Below are positions 43,263-53,680 of a DNA stretch of 53,812 nucleotides, in pieces. The stretch's first letter is position 1, and each line of letters begins with the position of its first letter. The position numbers and the translations under genes are program-made. The stretch spans positions 1-53,812 of the forward strand of contig JBNGIQ010004707.1 of the NCBI GenBank assembly GCA_049999765.1, written 5' to 3'. Origin of the DNA: Phaeoceros laevis (taxonomy: Eukaryota; Anthocerotophyta; Anthocerotopsida; Notothyladales). Below the pieces are notes generated by a model that made no database searches, had not been told where the DNA came from, and saw nothing but the letters and a program-made list of their open reading frames with translations.

Positions 43263-43694
43263 CTAATACTCCTTCGGGGGAGCCTGAGTTGGGAGCAGTC
43301 CAAACCTCTTCTTCAGGGTTGTGCGCTGTTTGGAGAACTTATCGTCTGGAGAGAACCGAGCTGCAAGCATACAGAGTGAGGGAAAAATCAATAGGCCGCC
43401 TTCATGCCTGTTATGAGCCAGCAGCAGGAACTTTAAGTTGACAAATTCTGAAGAAAGCGAGCCCTCCTCAAGAAAGCTGATAGCTGGTACCTGGATGAGC
43501 CGACTGAGCAGGATTCCCAATTGGGTCTTCTTTCTGGTTGGCAAGAAACAGCTGCATCAGTAGTGCCATGCGCAAGACAGCTCATTCAAATCCAAATTCA
43601 GTGACAGCCGACCAAACCAAGACGGCTAGGGGGATACTACCTTCAAAGTGTAAACCTTTTCACCGTTATCATTCGTGTAGAACATAAGATACAT
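43263..43694 (-). CDS. NOP10: H/ACA snoRNP subunit NOP10
   Basis: Three exons on the minus strand, 43641-43694, 43491-43533 and 43263-43360, give 64 codons plus TAG, exactly the family size. The protein begins [18 protein letters not shown], continues [17 protein letters not shown] and ends [17 protein letters not shown], all hallmarks of eukaryotic NOP10. Role: small scaffold of box H/ACA particles with dyskerin/CBF5, NHP2 and GAR1, needed for rRNA pseudouridylation and ribosome assembly. The N-terminal zinc ribbon Cys pairs of archaeal Nop10 are absent, as in other eukaryotes. It is followed directly by RPS3 and is head to head with COG2. Confidence 0.95.
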
Positions 43695-43974
43695 TGCAAG
43701 CGGTGTAAGAGGGACCGGCAAGGCAAGGTAGACGGAATGGATAGCGAAATCTCAAGTGGCTAGGCTAGCAGGGCACGCTGGTACAAGAAGCGATGTACAC
43801 GTCTTTCAAAGCCCTAATGGTAAACCCTAAAGTTTACAGTCGGACCACCTGTTTATTCTGCAGTGCTATTACTTTAGTACGTAATCCTGTTTTGCAGAGG
43901 GGGCACCGGAAAAGCTCAGGGGACTCGCTCAACCTGGTGGAGTATGAGTTTTGCGCAGGGTTGCGCAGATCGGC
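43695..43974. promoter_or_regulatory. bidirectional promoter region, NOP10 and COG2
   Basis: Only 280 bp separates the divergent ATGs at 43694 (minus) and 43975 (plus). Words such as aaagccctaatggtaaaccc at 43809 resemble the AAACCCTA telo-box of plant ribosome-biogenesis promoters. If NOP10 and RPS3 are co-transcribed, this region would drive three genes. Confidence 0.5.
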
Positions 43975-46245
43975 ATGGCCCCCACCGAGTTCTCCTCGCA
44001 GCTGCCGATCTCCTCAGGCCACAGATCTGTGGCGGCATTCTTTGGAGATGATTCCGATTCCCAACCACTATGGTTCAAGAAGGAGGCGTTTTCGGCTCCC
44101 ACTTTCGACAGCGAGGCCTACATTGCTGGGTTGCGGCGGTTTGTCACCTTCGACACACTGAGAGCGGAGCTACGGAGCCATTTGGCAGTGCTGAAGAATG
44201 AGCTGGTGGAGCTCATCAATCGGGATTATGCTGATTTTGTGAACTTGAGCACGAAGCTTGTGGATGTGGACGGAGCCGTGCTCCGGATGCGCATGCCCTT
44301 TAATGAGTTGAGAGGTAAGCTGGTTGCTGTCAGAGAAAAAGTAGCTGATTCGCTTGCTGCGCTCCAGGATGGCCTCAAGCGGAGAGCAGAAGCGTCTGCA
44401 TCAAGAGAAATTCTGGAGCTACTGCTTGATACTTCTCACGTGGTCTCCAAGGTTGAGAAGCTTTTGGTGGAATTGCAAAATATGCCTGACGAAGGGACTT
44501 ATGTGGCTCAAAATGAGGTGACGAGCAATGGGGGCAGTGTTGTTGGGGAGTCTGGCTTTAGTGTGGAAGGAGACCGAAGTCGGCTTCTCGAGCGAATTGC
44601 CAGCGAAATGAATCGTTTGAAATTCTATGTGGCACGGGCTCAAGATTTGCCTTTCATTCAGAACATGGAAAGGCGGATCCATGCCGCAGATACTTCTCTG
44701 GATCGCAGTTTGCGACGATGCTTCATCGGAGGCCTAGAAAGACGAGACAAGAACATTGTATACCACTGCCTTTGTGCTTATGCTGCTATAGATAACACTG
44801 CAGGTGCTGAAGAGGCGTATCGGTCGGCAGTTGTAGCCCCTGCTGTTCAGAAGATAATCTCGCCTGATCCACTGGGTAGTGTTGTCGGAGGAGCAGGAGA
44901 TCTTCTTGAAGAGAATTATGAGGATGTCAAGAAGGTTGTTGAGACAGAGTGCAAGTTTTTGCTGGACCTAGCTGCAGCAGCGAATTCTGGACTTCATATG
45001 TTTGACTTCTTGAGCAATTCTGTGCTCAAGGAGGTGCTATTCGCCATTCAGAAAGGAAAACCGGGGGCCTTCTCCCCAGGGAAACCTGTTCAGTTTCTGA
45101 AGAACTACAGGTCCAGCTTGAAGTTCTTAGATTTCCTAGAAGGCCAGTATCCGTCACAAGCTGCAGTCGTTGACTTCCGCTCAAATGCTGTCCACAAGGA
45201 CTTCATGAAGCAGTGGAACTTGAATGTGTATTTCACATTGAGATTTCAGGACATCGCAGGAGCTCTGGACACGGCCCTTACATCAACATCTGCAGCCTCT
45301 CTTCATGGGGGCCGAGAACCACCCAAAGATGAGGAGGTTTATCTGATACTCAAACCTTCCATAGCACTCTGGGAGGCACTGCAAAGGTGTTGGCAAGATG
45401 ATGTTTACATACCCTCTATTGCGGATAAGTTTCTTCGAATGGCCCTACAGCTTATTTCCAGATACTCAACCTGGCTATCAACTGGCCTTGCTGCAAGAAG
45501 TTCTGCACCAGGTGATGTTGCAGGAGGAGAATGGGCTTATGGGGCGGCACCAGACGACTTCGTCCTTGTAAGGCACGACGTGGAGGGCCTTGTCAGATTG
45601 ATAAGAGGGCCCTATGTGGAATCTCTCCTCGTGCTTCTTGGTCCTAGTGCAGATGAAGTGCTAACAGCTGTCAGGGTTAGCATTTTTCAAGGAGCTCAAG
45701 CTCTCCTTGATGTTGTACCAGCTCTGACAGACGTGTTGACGGATGCTCTGGCAGAGCGATGCGTTGAGGTGTTGAAGCAGCTGAAAGGGATCACCACAAC
45801 TTATCGGATGACAAACAAACCTTTGCCTACTCGGCACTCACCTTATGTCTCTGGAGTTCTTCAGCCACTGAAGACATTCATGGAAGGAGAACGTGCAGGG
45901 TTACTGAATACTGGGACACGATTAGAGGTGCTTTCTTCAGTTGTTGAGAAGACCACCGCTCGTTACGATGAGCTCGCTCGAGAGGTTGTCACTATGGCCA
46001 GAAGAACCGAGTCATCCTTACAGCGTTTAAGACAAGGAGCCAGACAAAGAGGAGTGGGGGCAGATACCAGTGACAGCAACATCTCCGACACCGAGAAAAT
46101 ATGTGCTCAACTGTTTTTAGATGTACAGGAATACGCAAGACGGTTGAAGGGGTTAGGGGTGTCGGTAGAAAACCTTCCGACATTTATAACACTCTGGGAG
46201 TGTGTGGCACCTCCCGACCGAAAGTCGGACATCAAGTTCTTCTAG
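43975..46245 (+). CDS. COG2: conserved oligomeric Golgi complex subunit 2
   Basis: An uninterrupted 756-codon frame ending in TAG at 46243-46245. The start is the ATG at 43975. The N-terminal COG2 domain spans about residues 28-160, with LWFKKEAFSAPTFDSEAYIA and the helical LRSHLAVLKNELVELINRDY. Further landmarks are CLCAYAAIDNTAGAEEAY and LNVYFTLRFQDIAGALD. The length fits plant COG2. Role: lobe A subunit of the COG tether in intra-Golgi retrograde traffic, at the cytosolic face of Golgi membranes. No introns. Confidence 0.95.
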   Translation: MAPTEFSSQLPISSGHRSVAAFFGDDSDSQPLWFKKEAFSAPTFDSEAYIAGLRRFVTFDTLRAELRSHLAVLKNELVELINRDYADFVNLSTKLVDVDGAVLRMRMPFNELRGKLVAVREKVADSLAALQDGLKRRAEASASREILELLLDTSHVVSKVEKLLVELQNMPDEGTYVAQNEVTSNGGSVVGESGFSVEGDRSRLLERIASEMNRLKFYVARAQDLPFIQNMERRIHAADTSLDRSLRRCFIGGLERRDKNIVYHCLCAYAAIDNTAGAEEAYRSAVVAPAVQKIISPDPLGSVVGGAGDLLEENYEDVKKVVETECKFLLDLAAAANSGLHMFDFLSNSVLKEVLFAIQKGKPGAFSPGKPVQFLKNYRSSLKFLDFLEGQYPSQAAVVDFRSNAVHKDFMKQWNLNVYFTLRFQDIAGALDTALTSTSAASLHGGREPPKDEEVYLILKPSIALWEALQRCWQDDVYIPSIADKFLRMALQLISRYSTWLSTGLAARSSAPGDVAGGEWAYGAAPDDFVLVRHDVEGLVRLIRGPYVESLLVLLGPSADEVLTAVRVSIFQGAQALLDVVPALTDVLTDALAERCVEVLKQLKGITTTYRMTNKPLPTRHSPYVSGVLQPLKTFMEGERAGLLNTGTRLEVLSSVVEKTTARYDELAREVVTMARRTESSLQRLRQGARQRGVGADTSDSNISDTEKICAQLFLDVQEYARRLKGLGVSVENLPTFITLWECVAPPDRKSDIKFF

Positions 46246-46532
46246 CTGCCAAGGTTAGGAGTATGTACAAAGTCAGATAACCTGAATGTCTTTATGCAGA
46301 CCGCCTCAGCACGTACAGCTAAGTCTAACTATGGAGTCCGTCAAGGATAAAAAGAGCCACTTGCTACTCTTCTATCGGTGCAAGATGGAGAGAACCCTAA
46401 GGACCTACCACCTAATCTGCTCGCCTGGAGCACAAGCCCCAGAACGAGTATGTACAAAAATACAGATTGGCCTAACAGTGCCCGTTCAAAGAGGAGCTGA
46501 TCCCTAACCACTCTAGATGCGAAGTGCGCTGG
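46246..46532. other. short convergent spacer, COG2 and PV42-like gene
   Basis: A 287-bp gap between convergent stop codons, presumably both 3' untranslated regions. Confidence 0.5.
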
Positions 46533-47639
46533 TCACTGACCATAATGATGGTGCTGAACTCGATCATGCAAAGCTCGGATGATGTCGGAGAACGTAGACA
46601 GCCCCAACAACCGGTTCTCCTCATCGGTCACCCACACTCGATGAACCCGGCTCTCCAGGGCCCTGGACAGGACTTCACCAACACTGGAGCTGAGCAGACA
46701 CGTGACAGGCGGCCTTGCAACAGCTGATGGATTCCTTTCTTCAGCACCAGCTCCCACGCCATATTGCATTGCGACCTGAGATCTCCCCAGAAAATCCAGC
46801 ACAGATATGGAAGACCAAAGGCGGAGGGCGTCAGGCCCGCAACCCCGCAGATCGCTAGCGGAAAATGTGCTCACGATCTTCTTGCCGTGAGCAATTATGA
46901 GCGTAGGGTCCTCGTTGGCATCCTCCTGCGGCTCCACAATAGCCACCGCGGCCAGCTGCGCGTTGCGCATGCACTTGGCAGCATTGATGACGGTCATGTT
47001 GGCAGGGATGGCGAAAACACTGTGCTGCAGAGCTCCCAAGTCGGAGACGGAATGGGTCGTCATGACGTCCCCCAGGCTCTCACTGTGCTCACACAGGAAA
47101 CGAACAACGTCCGTCTGGCTGAGCATGTGGTAGCCGGGCGACAGCTCCGTCAGCTCCACACCGCTCACATGATCCATGCAGCTGCTTACAGGGACGAGCG
47201 CTCGGTGGATGCCCCTACCCATGGGCTCCATCGCTGTCAGCACGCTGGTGCTAGGGCTGATGGTCCACAGGGACAGACCCTCCATGGAGTGGCCAATGAC
47301 GGTGGACACTGGGACTGACAACCGGCTCTCCACATCCGGCATCTCCTGGTCCTCGGCCACATGAATGAGAAGGTCGAACACGCTGACCATGCCGATGTAG
47401 TGCTTGCGCGCTATGCCCGTCACTCGATCGGACTCCTCGATCATGGATCCTCCTGCTCCGATCCATTGTCCCGGGGGCGCCGCCACCGGCACGGCTACAA
47501 TGCGGTGCGCAAGAAGCGCATTGAGCGTGTCACCCACCGTGGCGGTGTAGGGGACCTCGACCAGCCTGCCCTTCCCCTGCACCAACTGTCCCACAGTAGT
47601 CCGCTCCAGCAAGCTGAAGTTTTCCTGAGAGGCTGCCAT
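46533..47639 (-). CDS. CBS-domain protein, SNF4/gamma-like (PV42 type)
   Basis: A single exon of 368 codons plus stop, starting MAASQENFSLLERTTVGQLV. The protein is built of four CBS-like repeats. Features include a strand-helix repeat with LLAHRIVAVPVAAPPG near residue 45, YIGMVSVFDLLIHVAED near 82, VIGHSMEGLSLWTISP near 114, YHMLSQTDVVRFLCEHSE near 170, and the last repeat ending LLGLSTFSDIIRALH. This layout matches plant PV42a/b proteins, which resemble the gamma subunit of SnRK1 kinase and bind its other subunits, with reported roles in reproduction. It is not the beta-gamma type because no glycogen-binding domain is present. Confidence 0.87.
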   Translation of the reverse strand: MAASQENFSLLERTTVGQLVQGKGRLVEVPYTATVGDTLNALLAHRIVAVPVAAPPGQWIGAGGSMIEESDRVTGIARKHYIGMVSVFDLLIHVAEDQEMPDVESRLSVPVSTVIGHSMEGLSLWTISPSTSVLTAMEPMGRGIHRALVPVSSCMDHVSGVELTELSPGYHMLSQTDVVRFLCEHSESLGDVMTTHSVSDLGALQHSVFAIPANMTVINAAKCMRNAQLAAVAIVEPQEDANEDPTLIIAHGKKIVSTFSASDLRGCGPDALRLWSSISVLDFLGRSQVAMQYGVGAGAEERNPSAVARPPVTCLLSSSVGEVLSRALESRVHRVWVTDEENRLLGLSTFSDIIRALHDRVQHHHYGQ

Positions 47640-48177
47640 CTTGAATCACTCCAATCCCTCCCTACCAGGCCCATGTCAAAGCCGATGGTGCTGGTACGGG
47701 CAAGAAATGTCTGGGTGTACCGCCAAGGTGCCCCATGCCACTAGGCGCCCCCTACTGCTGCCACGCAGATGACCGGCAATGTGGATCATTACAGCCACGA
47801 ATTTAGCGATTTTTTATTGTAACTGCTAATTTGGACATTTTCTTTTCCACCTTCTGTGGACAAAAGGTCTTCCACTCGTAGTCTAATCCTGAAGTGCCAG
47901 GAGCGACATAGACATCATTGCCTTTGTGGCTCTCTCCCAATTTCCAAGCATCACAAAAAAAAAACATTTCTTCCTACCGAACTTGTAGGGAATGAATAGC
48001 TACAGCCTTGGTGGTGCTACAAATCTATCAACTCCTAGGAGCTCTAAAGATTACATTAGTTGGTACAAAAGTCGAAGTTGTCTGGAAAAAGTTGCAACTC
48101 CGGAAACATATCTACAGCCTCCAGGTCTCCACTGCATTTTCGAGATACAGGAACTGGTACGCAACTTGCATGAGAAT
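47640..48177. other. spacer between PV42-like gene and HDR
   Basis: About 540 bp, upstream of the PV42-like gene and downstream of HDR, both on the minus strand. It likely holds the PV42-like promoter. No gene is seen. Confidence 0.5.
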
Positions 48178-50754
48178 CTACACAGTCTGGAGGGCTTCAG
48201 CCTTCTTGATTTGGAAGACAATGTTCAGAACATCCTCAACAGTCTGCATCACCAAATCATCTAGTTAATACCGAGGCAACAGAAGGATATTTTTTTATTC
48301 ACTTCGCGGACTGCATAACCATAAGTACCTTGTCAGGAGTTGATGCACCAGATGTCACTCCAATAGTGATTGGCCCCGGAGGCAGAAAATTTTCGGTCTC
48401 AATCAACTCACCATGCTGTGGGAAAATTTGCTGTTAGTGACACATACGGACCCCAAACTACGACCATGGACATACAACGCTGCTGAGAAACCTACTTGAC
48501 GACCAAATACAGATGCAGCAAGAACTTACACTCAGTTTGTGAGCAATTCGGTTGCCAGGACCGAGGCGATGCTCTGTGTCGATCCAGTAAGCAGGGATGC
48601 CCTTCAGCTCTGGAATTTCTTGCAAGTGGCTGGTGTTGCTGGAGTTCCATCCTCCAACAACAAGAATTAGATCCAGCTTTTCCTCCACCAGACTGTAAAT
48701 GGCGTCTTGTCTCTCCTGAAATTCACCAGCACATCAGGAAGGCAGCAAAAAGTATTTTCTCACCATAAAGTGGACTTTATACACCAAACATCGCGCTCTA
48801 ATTCAAATCTTTTTCCTTACCTGTGTAGCATCACAGATGGTGTTGAAACTCATGTAGTGCTCATTCAGATTCTCTATCCCATATTTCTGCATCATGGTCT
48901 TCTCAAAGAGCTTTCCTGGAAGTTTAGAAACCATCGACAGTTAGTCCAAACCTGAGTTTCAGAGAAGAATACTGAAAACCCCCGCCTAGCCTGAACACAT
49001 TCGCCATTGAGAAGCATGTACAAAAGTTGCTGGTCTTACCAATGTCTTGGGTTTCTCCTTTCAGCATCGTGGTCTGGTTGGCCACACCAACTTTCACAAG
49101 ATCCACGTCAGGGTCAAAGCCCTTGGAGATGGCGTTCTTGAATTTCTGCACATGGATGTAACGAAAGAGTGACTACTTTGGCCTACAAGAACAAAAGTCA
49201 CGCCACCCAATAGAACACAGATACACGTGAATTCAACAACAGGACTATTACCTCTAACAGCTCCGCTTTGGTGCCGCTCGATCCATCAAGCTTCCCTTCC
49301 AAAATGTAGTCACAGACATATGTCGCCTAAAGATCAAAGATTGAGTTTATGAGCAGACATGCGAAATGAATTCATACCCCCAGCTTGAACTACTCGCAGA
49401 TAAGAGACAGCTAACTTGCTCACCTCTGTCAGGTTCTTCACTATAATATATTTTCCAGCAAAAGAAGCGGTTGCCACGGTCTCTTCATGTGCATATTTCC
49501 CGTGGATGACAGAGGTAAAAGTTGTCTTCTTATGCTTTTCAACAGTATTCCATACCTGCAAGTTGTGTGCATCGGGAAAATCAGCTCAAGCCTGTCCGAT
49601 TGCAATCATGCCAACTAGTACGACCAAGTCTATCCATGTCCCTACCTTGGATACCCACGGGCAAGTCGTGTCGACAATCTGAACCTTCTTCTCGTTTAAA
49701 ACCTGCATTTCCTGAAGGGCTGCTCCAAAAGCCGGCAGAATTACAACATCCCCTTGCTTTGCAACACTGAAGTCTTTGCCGTCTTCAGTCACTGGAACGT
49801 ATTTGACATCTAAGCTCTCCAATTTCTGGCACGTACGTGCAAGAGTCATATGTGAGCAGCGAGATCGAGGTCACAGAAATCGTTTAACCATAGGACAGAA
49901 GACTCATTTTTCCTTCCAAATCTCCAAACGCATTCATTAGCTTGAGAGTAGAAGGAGAAACAAGTACCCCATTCACGACTGGATTGTGGATCAGCTCATT
50001 TGTGATCCATATGTTCTCTGTCGGGAATTGCTTTCTCGCTTCGTATGCAATCTGCACAGCTCGTTCAACTCCCCAGCAGAAGCCATATGCCTGGGCCAGT
50101 TTGATAGTAACATCACCCCAAGTGTATTCGAAGTTGTTCTCTTTCAGCAACTTCACCACGTCACCTAAAGCCAGCAGGGAGACATGATACACTCGGTAAG
50201 AAGCCTGTTTTGAGCCAAAGAAGAAATATTCAGCAGCAAATGAGCAGACAGTTCAAGGATCCACTTGAACACATTCCGCAAAAGAGTAAAACACCAGCTG
50301 GAGCTCAATAATGCACGACTTCGCTACCGAGGCAAGTGAGAGAACGTAGGCAGCAACGCACTGCATCATGCAACCCCAAGTTGAAGGAAGCTCATACAGA
50401 AATTCGTCCCACTAACTCACTTGTGTACTCCTTGTCCATCTGAGCTAGCATTTCCTTCTTGTGGCCGAACCCCTGCCTGTTGTAATTATCGCTCCTGGTC
50501 AGGTTATGCCGGAAGGTCTTGGAGTCGAAGGGCTCCGTTGACTCCACAGCCTCAGCTTGCGGACCTCCATCGCACCTAGCTCCTGCGGATGCCCGCCTCA
50601 GGAAGCAAAGCCTTCTCCCCCTGCACTCGGGTAACCTCACGCCAGCGGCGAATGACGACTCTAGCATAACTCGGCCTGCCTGCTTGCTGCCCTCTGCCCC
50701 GCATGGCGCAGCTGCCGGAAGCCGCAACCCCGACAGTGCGAAGTTAGTGGCCAT
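48178..50754 (-). CDS. HDR: 4-hydroxy-3-methylbut-2-enyl diphosphate reductase (HDR, IspH), plastid
   Basis: Ten exons on the minus strand: 50421-50754, 49968-50164, 49646-49825, 49424-49555, 49252-49326, 49040-49145, 48821-48915, 48540-48716, 48329-48415, 48178-48243. They give 482 codons plus TAG. The first 65 residues form a plastid transit-type leader. The three Fe-S ligand cysteines of IspH are seen: C141 in [17 protein letters not shown]232 in [11 protein letters not shown]369 in NTICDATQ. The motifs [19 protein letters not shown] and [11 protein letters not shown] are also intact. Role: last step of the MEP pathway, reducing HMBPP to IPP and DMAPP in plastids with a 4Fe-4S cluster. It uses the same Fe-S supply system that SUFE1 serves, though the two genes are 18 kb apart. 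Confidence 0.95.
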
Positions 50755-51321
50755 GGCTTGTGACACCTGCCTCCTCACCTGTGCAGCCTAACAAGCAGAC
50801 TCCTGAGCTGATACACCAACAGATTTGGAGAATGCGCTTTGACAGTGAGCCACTCCTGCTTACAGAGCTGTGTGCAGCTGAGGTGCAGGGATTCGAAAGA
50901 GCTGGCACAAGCAACTGTAGGTGGTGGCACTATTGGCGAGAGAATTGAAGCCTAGGGAATCAAACTAAGCCTTGAACTTATAGGATTGCGACGCACAAGA
51001 ACCTGCGATGCCGGGGAGGAAACGGACAGAGCCTGCGGCTTCCCGGACCGGGCAGTCTGTTTTTAGAGCGAGGCTGGTCAATGCTGATGAAGGTTTGGTG
51101 AACGCATGGCCCCCGAACGAACCTCAGTTAACACGAAGGTGCGGCCTAGAAGGAGCGGCTGCACGAGGCAGGCGTGATCTTGTGCCGCTAGGGGGCATAA
51201 ATAGTCCAGTCTACTGAGTCTAGATACCACCGAGCAACGGGCCAACTGCTTTCCGAGGCAGCATCTCGGTACCAGCCTCTAAGATAAAACGCGGATAAAC
51301 TCTGTCCCATTTGTTGAGCAG
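50755..51321. other. region upstream of HDR
   Basis: Contains the HDR promoter. A plus-strand stretch at 51008-51217 is open for 69 codons, starting with a real ATG (MPGRKRTEPAASRTGQSVFR), but has no domain I know and no context support. Confidence 0.4.
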
Positions 51322-51733
51322 TTTTTTAGAGCTTTTTTTAGGGGAGCTCATGCTAAACATTAGATATTGCAATACAAAACGTTCCACTTTAGCCACTATC
51401 ACCTCGTCCTCTACCACGGGACAGTGGACAGGGTAGGCTGGTTGCACACCAGCTTAACCCTGGAACCCTGGGCACGAGGTCCCAAACAAATGAGGGTTGG
51501 ACTTAATGGGAGAAGTGGAGAAGAAGGTTTTTTAGAGCTTTTTTAGGGGAGCTCATGCTAAACATTAGATATTGCAATATGTACAAAGCATTCCACATAA
51601 GCCACTATCAGCTCGTCCTCTACCACGGGAGGGACAGTGGACAGGGTAGGCTGGTTGCACTTCAGCCTAATCCTGAAACCCCTGGGCACGAAGTCCCAAC
51701 CAACCCGAGAGTTGGATTTAATGAGCCCTAGCT
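51322..51733 (-). repeat. tandem duplication (about 206-215 bp) of the 3' part of an exon
   Basis: The segment from 51322 (tttttagagctt, ggggagctcatgctaaacat, ctcgtcctctaccacggga) recurs from about 51528 with small indels. On the minus strand both encode a related peptide with V-V-E-D-E-x-I-V-A-x-V-E-x-F-V. The second copy belongs to the longer exon at 51558-51940. Confidence 0.85.
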
Positions 51734-51940
51734 GGGCAGCTACTGCAATTGTTTCAGTAAGGCAGGAAAAAATTCGGTTTAACTTAATACTATGAAACCA
51801 GAGGGCTGGGAAGTCAACATTTGAAACATGAAATGTGTTGTATACTGGATACAATACCAAAAGCTCCTCCCCAGTTACTAGACCATTCTCCAAGGCCTTG
51901 TGCTGCTTTTGAGAGTCCTTGAGGAAGAGCTTCACCTGCA
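51558..51940 (-). pseudogene. terminal exon of an unknown gene family, probably orphaned
   Basis: The minus strand has an AACTGCAG acceptor just above 51940 and an open frame that ends at 51558. It includes VKLFLKDSQKQHKALENGLV, LYPVYNTFHVSNVDFPALWF and PPVVEDELIVAYVECF. I do not recognise the family. A partial copy lies next to it at 51322-51527, and a third, frame-altered copy lies at 52741-52960. No upstream exon was found before the AT-rich block at 52.0-52.7 kb, so this is more likely a broken copy than a working gene, but an intact gene with distant exons cannot be excluded. Confidence 0.4.
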
Positions 51941-51959
51941 GTTGTTACCGACCTAATTG

Positions 51960-52735
51960 ACAAGCCAGCTTAAGGTGCGAGATAACATTGTGCAAGAGGA
52001 CTAAAAAGTTAGTATTTGACATAGACATAAGCCAGTCACATCTGGCCCATCATGGACGTGGAAATTATAGGACCCTAAAGAACAAAAAAACCTATTAAGA
52101 ACCTAAATATACTTATTGATCTTATAGAAAAAATCCAAAAGCACAAAGAACAAATATGGAATCAAGAAGCATAAACAAGTTAAAAACATAGCATATTAAA
52201 AAGATTTAAGAAACTGTATGATCAGAATTGGAAATAAAAATAAATAAAATAAAACTTTCACTTTTAATAGACGTAGTAGGGATTATACACAATCATAAGA
52301 TCCTAAGTAACTATAAAGAAACCAGAGATATGAAGAAAATAAAAAGAGCAAGTATTGTTGATAGTTAGAATGTAAATGCACGCATATAAAAAAAAAAGTA
52401 CTACATGAACCTAAAGAACATAAAAAAAACCTCTTACAAACATAAATTAACAAATTAATGATTGATCGCACCGAAAAATCACAAAAGAAAAAATCTTGGA
52501 ATAAGGGGCATAAAAAAGTTTAAATAAATAAATGAATAAAAATAAAGAATAGCACACTAGAAAAAAAGATATGAAGTAAAATTTGAATCAAATAAAGATC
52601 AAACAAATACCTATAATCTTGCATTATACTATTAGCTATACCCTTATGCATTCTTGAGCGGTATAGGTACCAATACACTTGTATTATCAACTTGACATTT
52701 AGCAAAGCAACCACAAATGCATTGTAGATATTGTG
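51960..52735. other. A-rich insertion between exon copies
   Basis: About 775 bp, very A-rich on the plus strand, separating two copies of the same exon sequence. It contains weakly repeated words (aaaaataaataaaataaa at 52235-52255, ggcataaaaaagtttaaataa at 52507) and no coding potential. It could be a non-autonomous element or intron remnant. Confidence 0.5.
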
Positions 52736-52740
52736 TGAGG

Positions 52741-52960
52741 TCTTCCGGCCCTAGCTGGGCAGCTGTTGCAATTGCTTTGGTATGGAAGGAAAGATATTCA
52801 TTCTGTTTAACTTAATGCTATGAAGCCAGAGGGCCGGGAAGTCATCAAACCATGAAATGTGCTGTATACTGGATACAATACCAAAAACTTCTCCCCAGTT
52901 ACTAGACCATTTCACCAAGGCCTTGCGCTGCTTTTCAGAGTCTTTGAGCAGGTACTTCCG
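52741..52960 (-). pseudogene. third, disrupted copy of the unknown exon
   Basis: The sequence from ccctagctgggcagctgttg to ctttgagcaggtacttccgc parallels 51723-51940. Indels change the frame: the minus-strand reading keeps LLKDSEKQRKAL and FPALWLHSIKLNRM but the middle part is shifted and a stop follows at QQLPS. This is a degenerate copy. Confidence 0.6.
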
Positions 52961-53439
52961 CCACTAGTAGAATGGCAGAAAAATTTGCTTCGGATTGCAT
53001 AGCAACTTGAAACGGGAAACGTTGCTAATGTTTTAAAACGTTTCTAAAAAGTTTTAGAATCCTTGAGCATGTCCCATATGCATGAATCAGAATGCTTCCC
53101 ACTTGAAGACTCAACGCATTTCTGGTTGAAATGAGATGGTGATGAATCTGGGTGCAGATATGAAGGTTGTCTGTTGTACTGCAGGCTTGCAGGATGCACA
53201 CAAGTGTTGCATCATCTCTTGTTGAGCAGTCCAGGCGTACCCTTAGTTACCGAAACGTATCAAACGTTTCTTTAATTTTCCCGTTGCATAAGTTGGAAAC
53301 CCGCTTCTTTCAAAAACGGCGATTCGTAGACCGTATGCAACCGCGTATTTCGATTTTTGTATTTTCTAAAAAAATTTATTTATGTAAATACAAAGTTTAC
53401 AAACTAACTAAGGCATGTGCGACGACGAGCAACACGACG
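52961..53439. other. gene-less 3' flank
   Basis: No supportable gene. A plus-strand open stretch at 53167-53448 has no domain I recognise. Confidence 0.4.
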
Positions 53440-53680
53440 AAGGAGTAGCACGACGAAGGAACAGCGCGCGAGGTCTGGTCCCGCGCGCACATGGCCAGCT
53501 CCAGCGCGGCGTAGAGTAGCAGCACGCCCAACAGCCCCACCGGGAACGCCGCCATCACCTTCACCAGCAAGCTCCCCAGCAGCAGCCTAGCGCGATCTTG
53601 GCCGCGCCCAGCATGACCACGGCCAGCCCCGGAATTGGAAAGATTGCCATAGCCCAAGAGCTCGGGCTGGTCGAGCTTGA
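53440..53680 (-). pseudogene. molybdate transporter 1 (MOT1)-like fragment, frameshifted
   Basis: On the minus strand the stretch at 53470-53600 encodes [20 protein letters not shown] followed by VLLLYAALELAMCARDQTSR, the last membrane-helix region of plant MOT1 (sulfate-transporter-like molybdate permease). Just upstream the matching GLAVVMLGAAKIALG lies in another frame, so one base is missing or extra near 53590. The ends abut unrelated repeat-like sequence. Only about 60 of roughly 450 residues remain, so it is a truncated pseudogene unless it is an assembly error. Confidence 0.65.

Noticed and set aside
46764-47744. Plus-strand open frames opposite the PV42-like gene
   Set aside because: His/Arg-rich composition and exact overlap with a real CBS-domain gene mark them as antisense shadows.
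51008-51217. Plus-strand 69-codon open frame
   Set aside because: Arg/Gly-rich, no known domain, and no splice or neighbour support.
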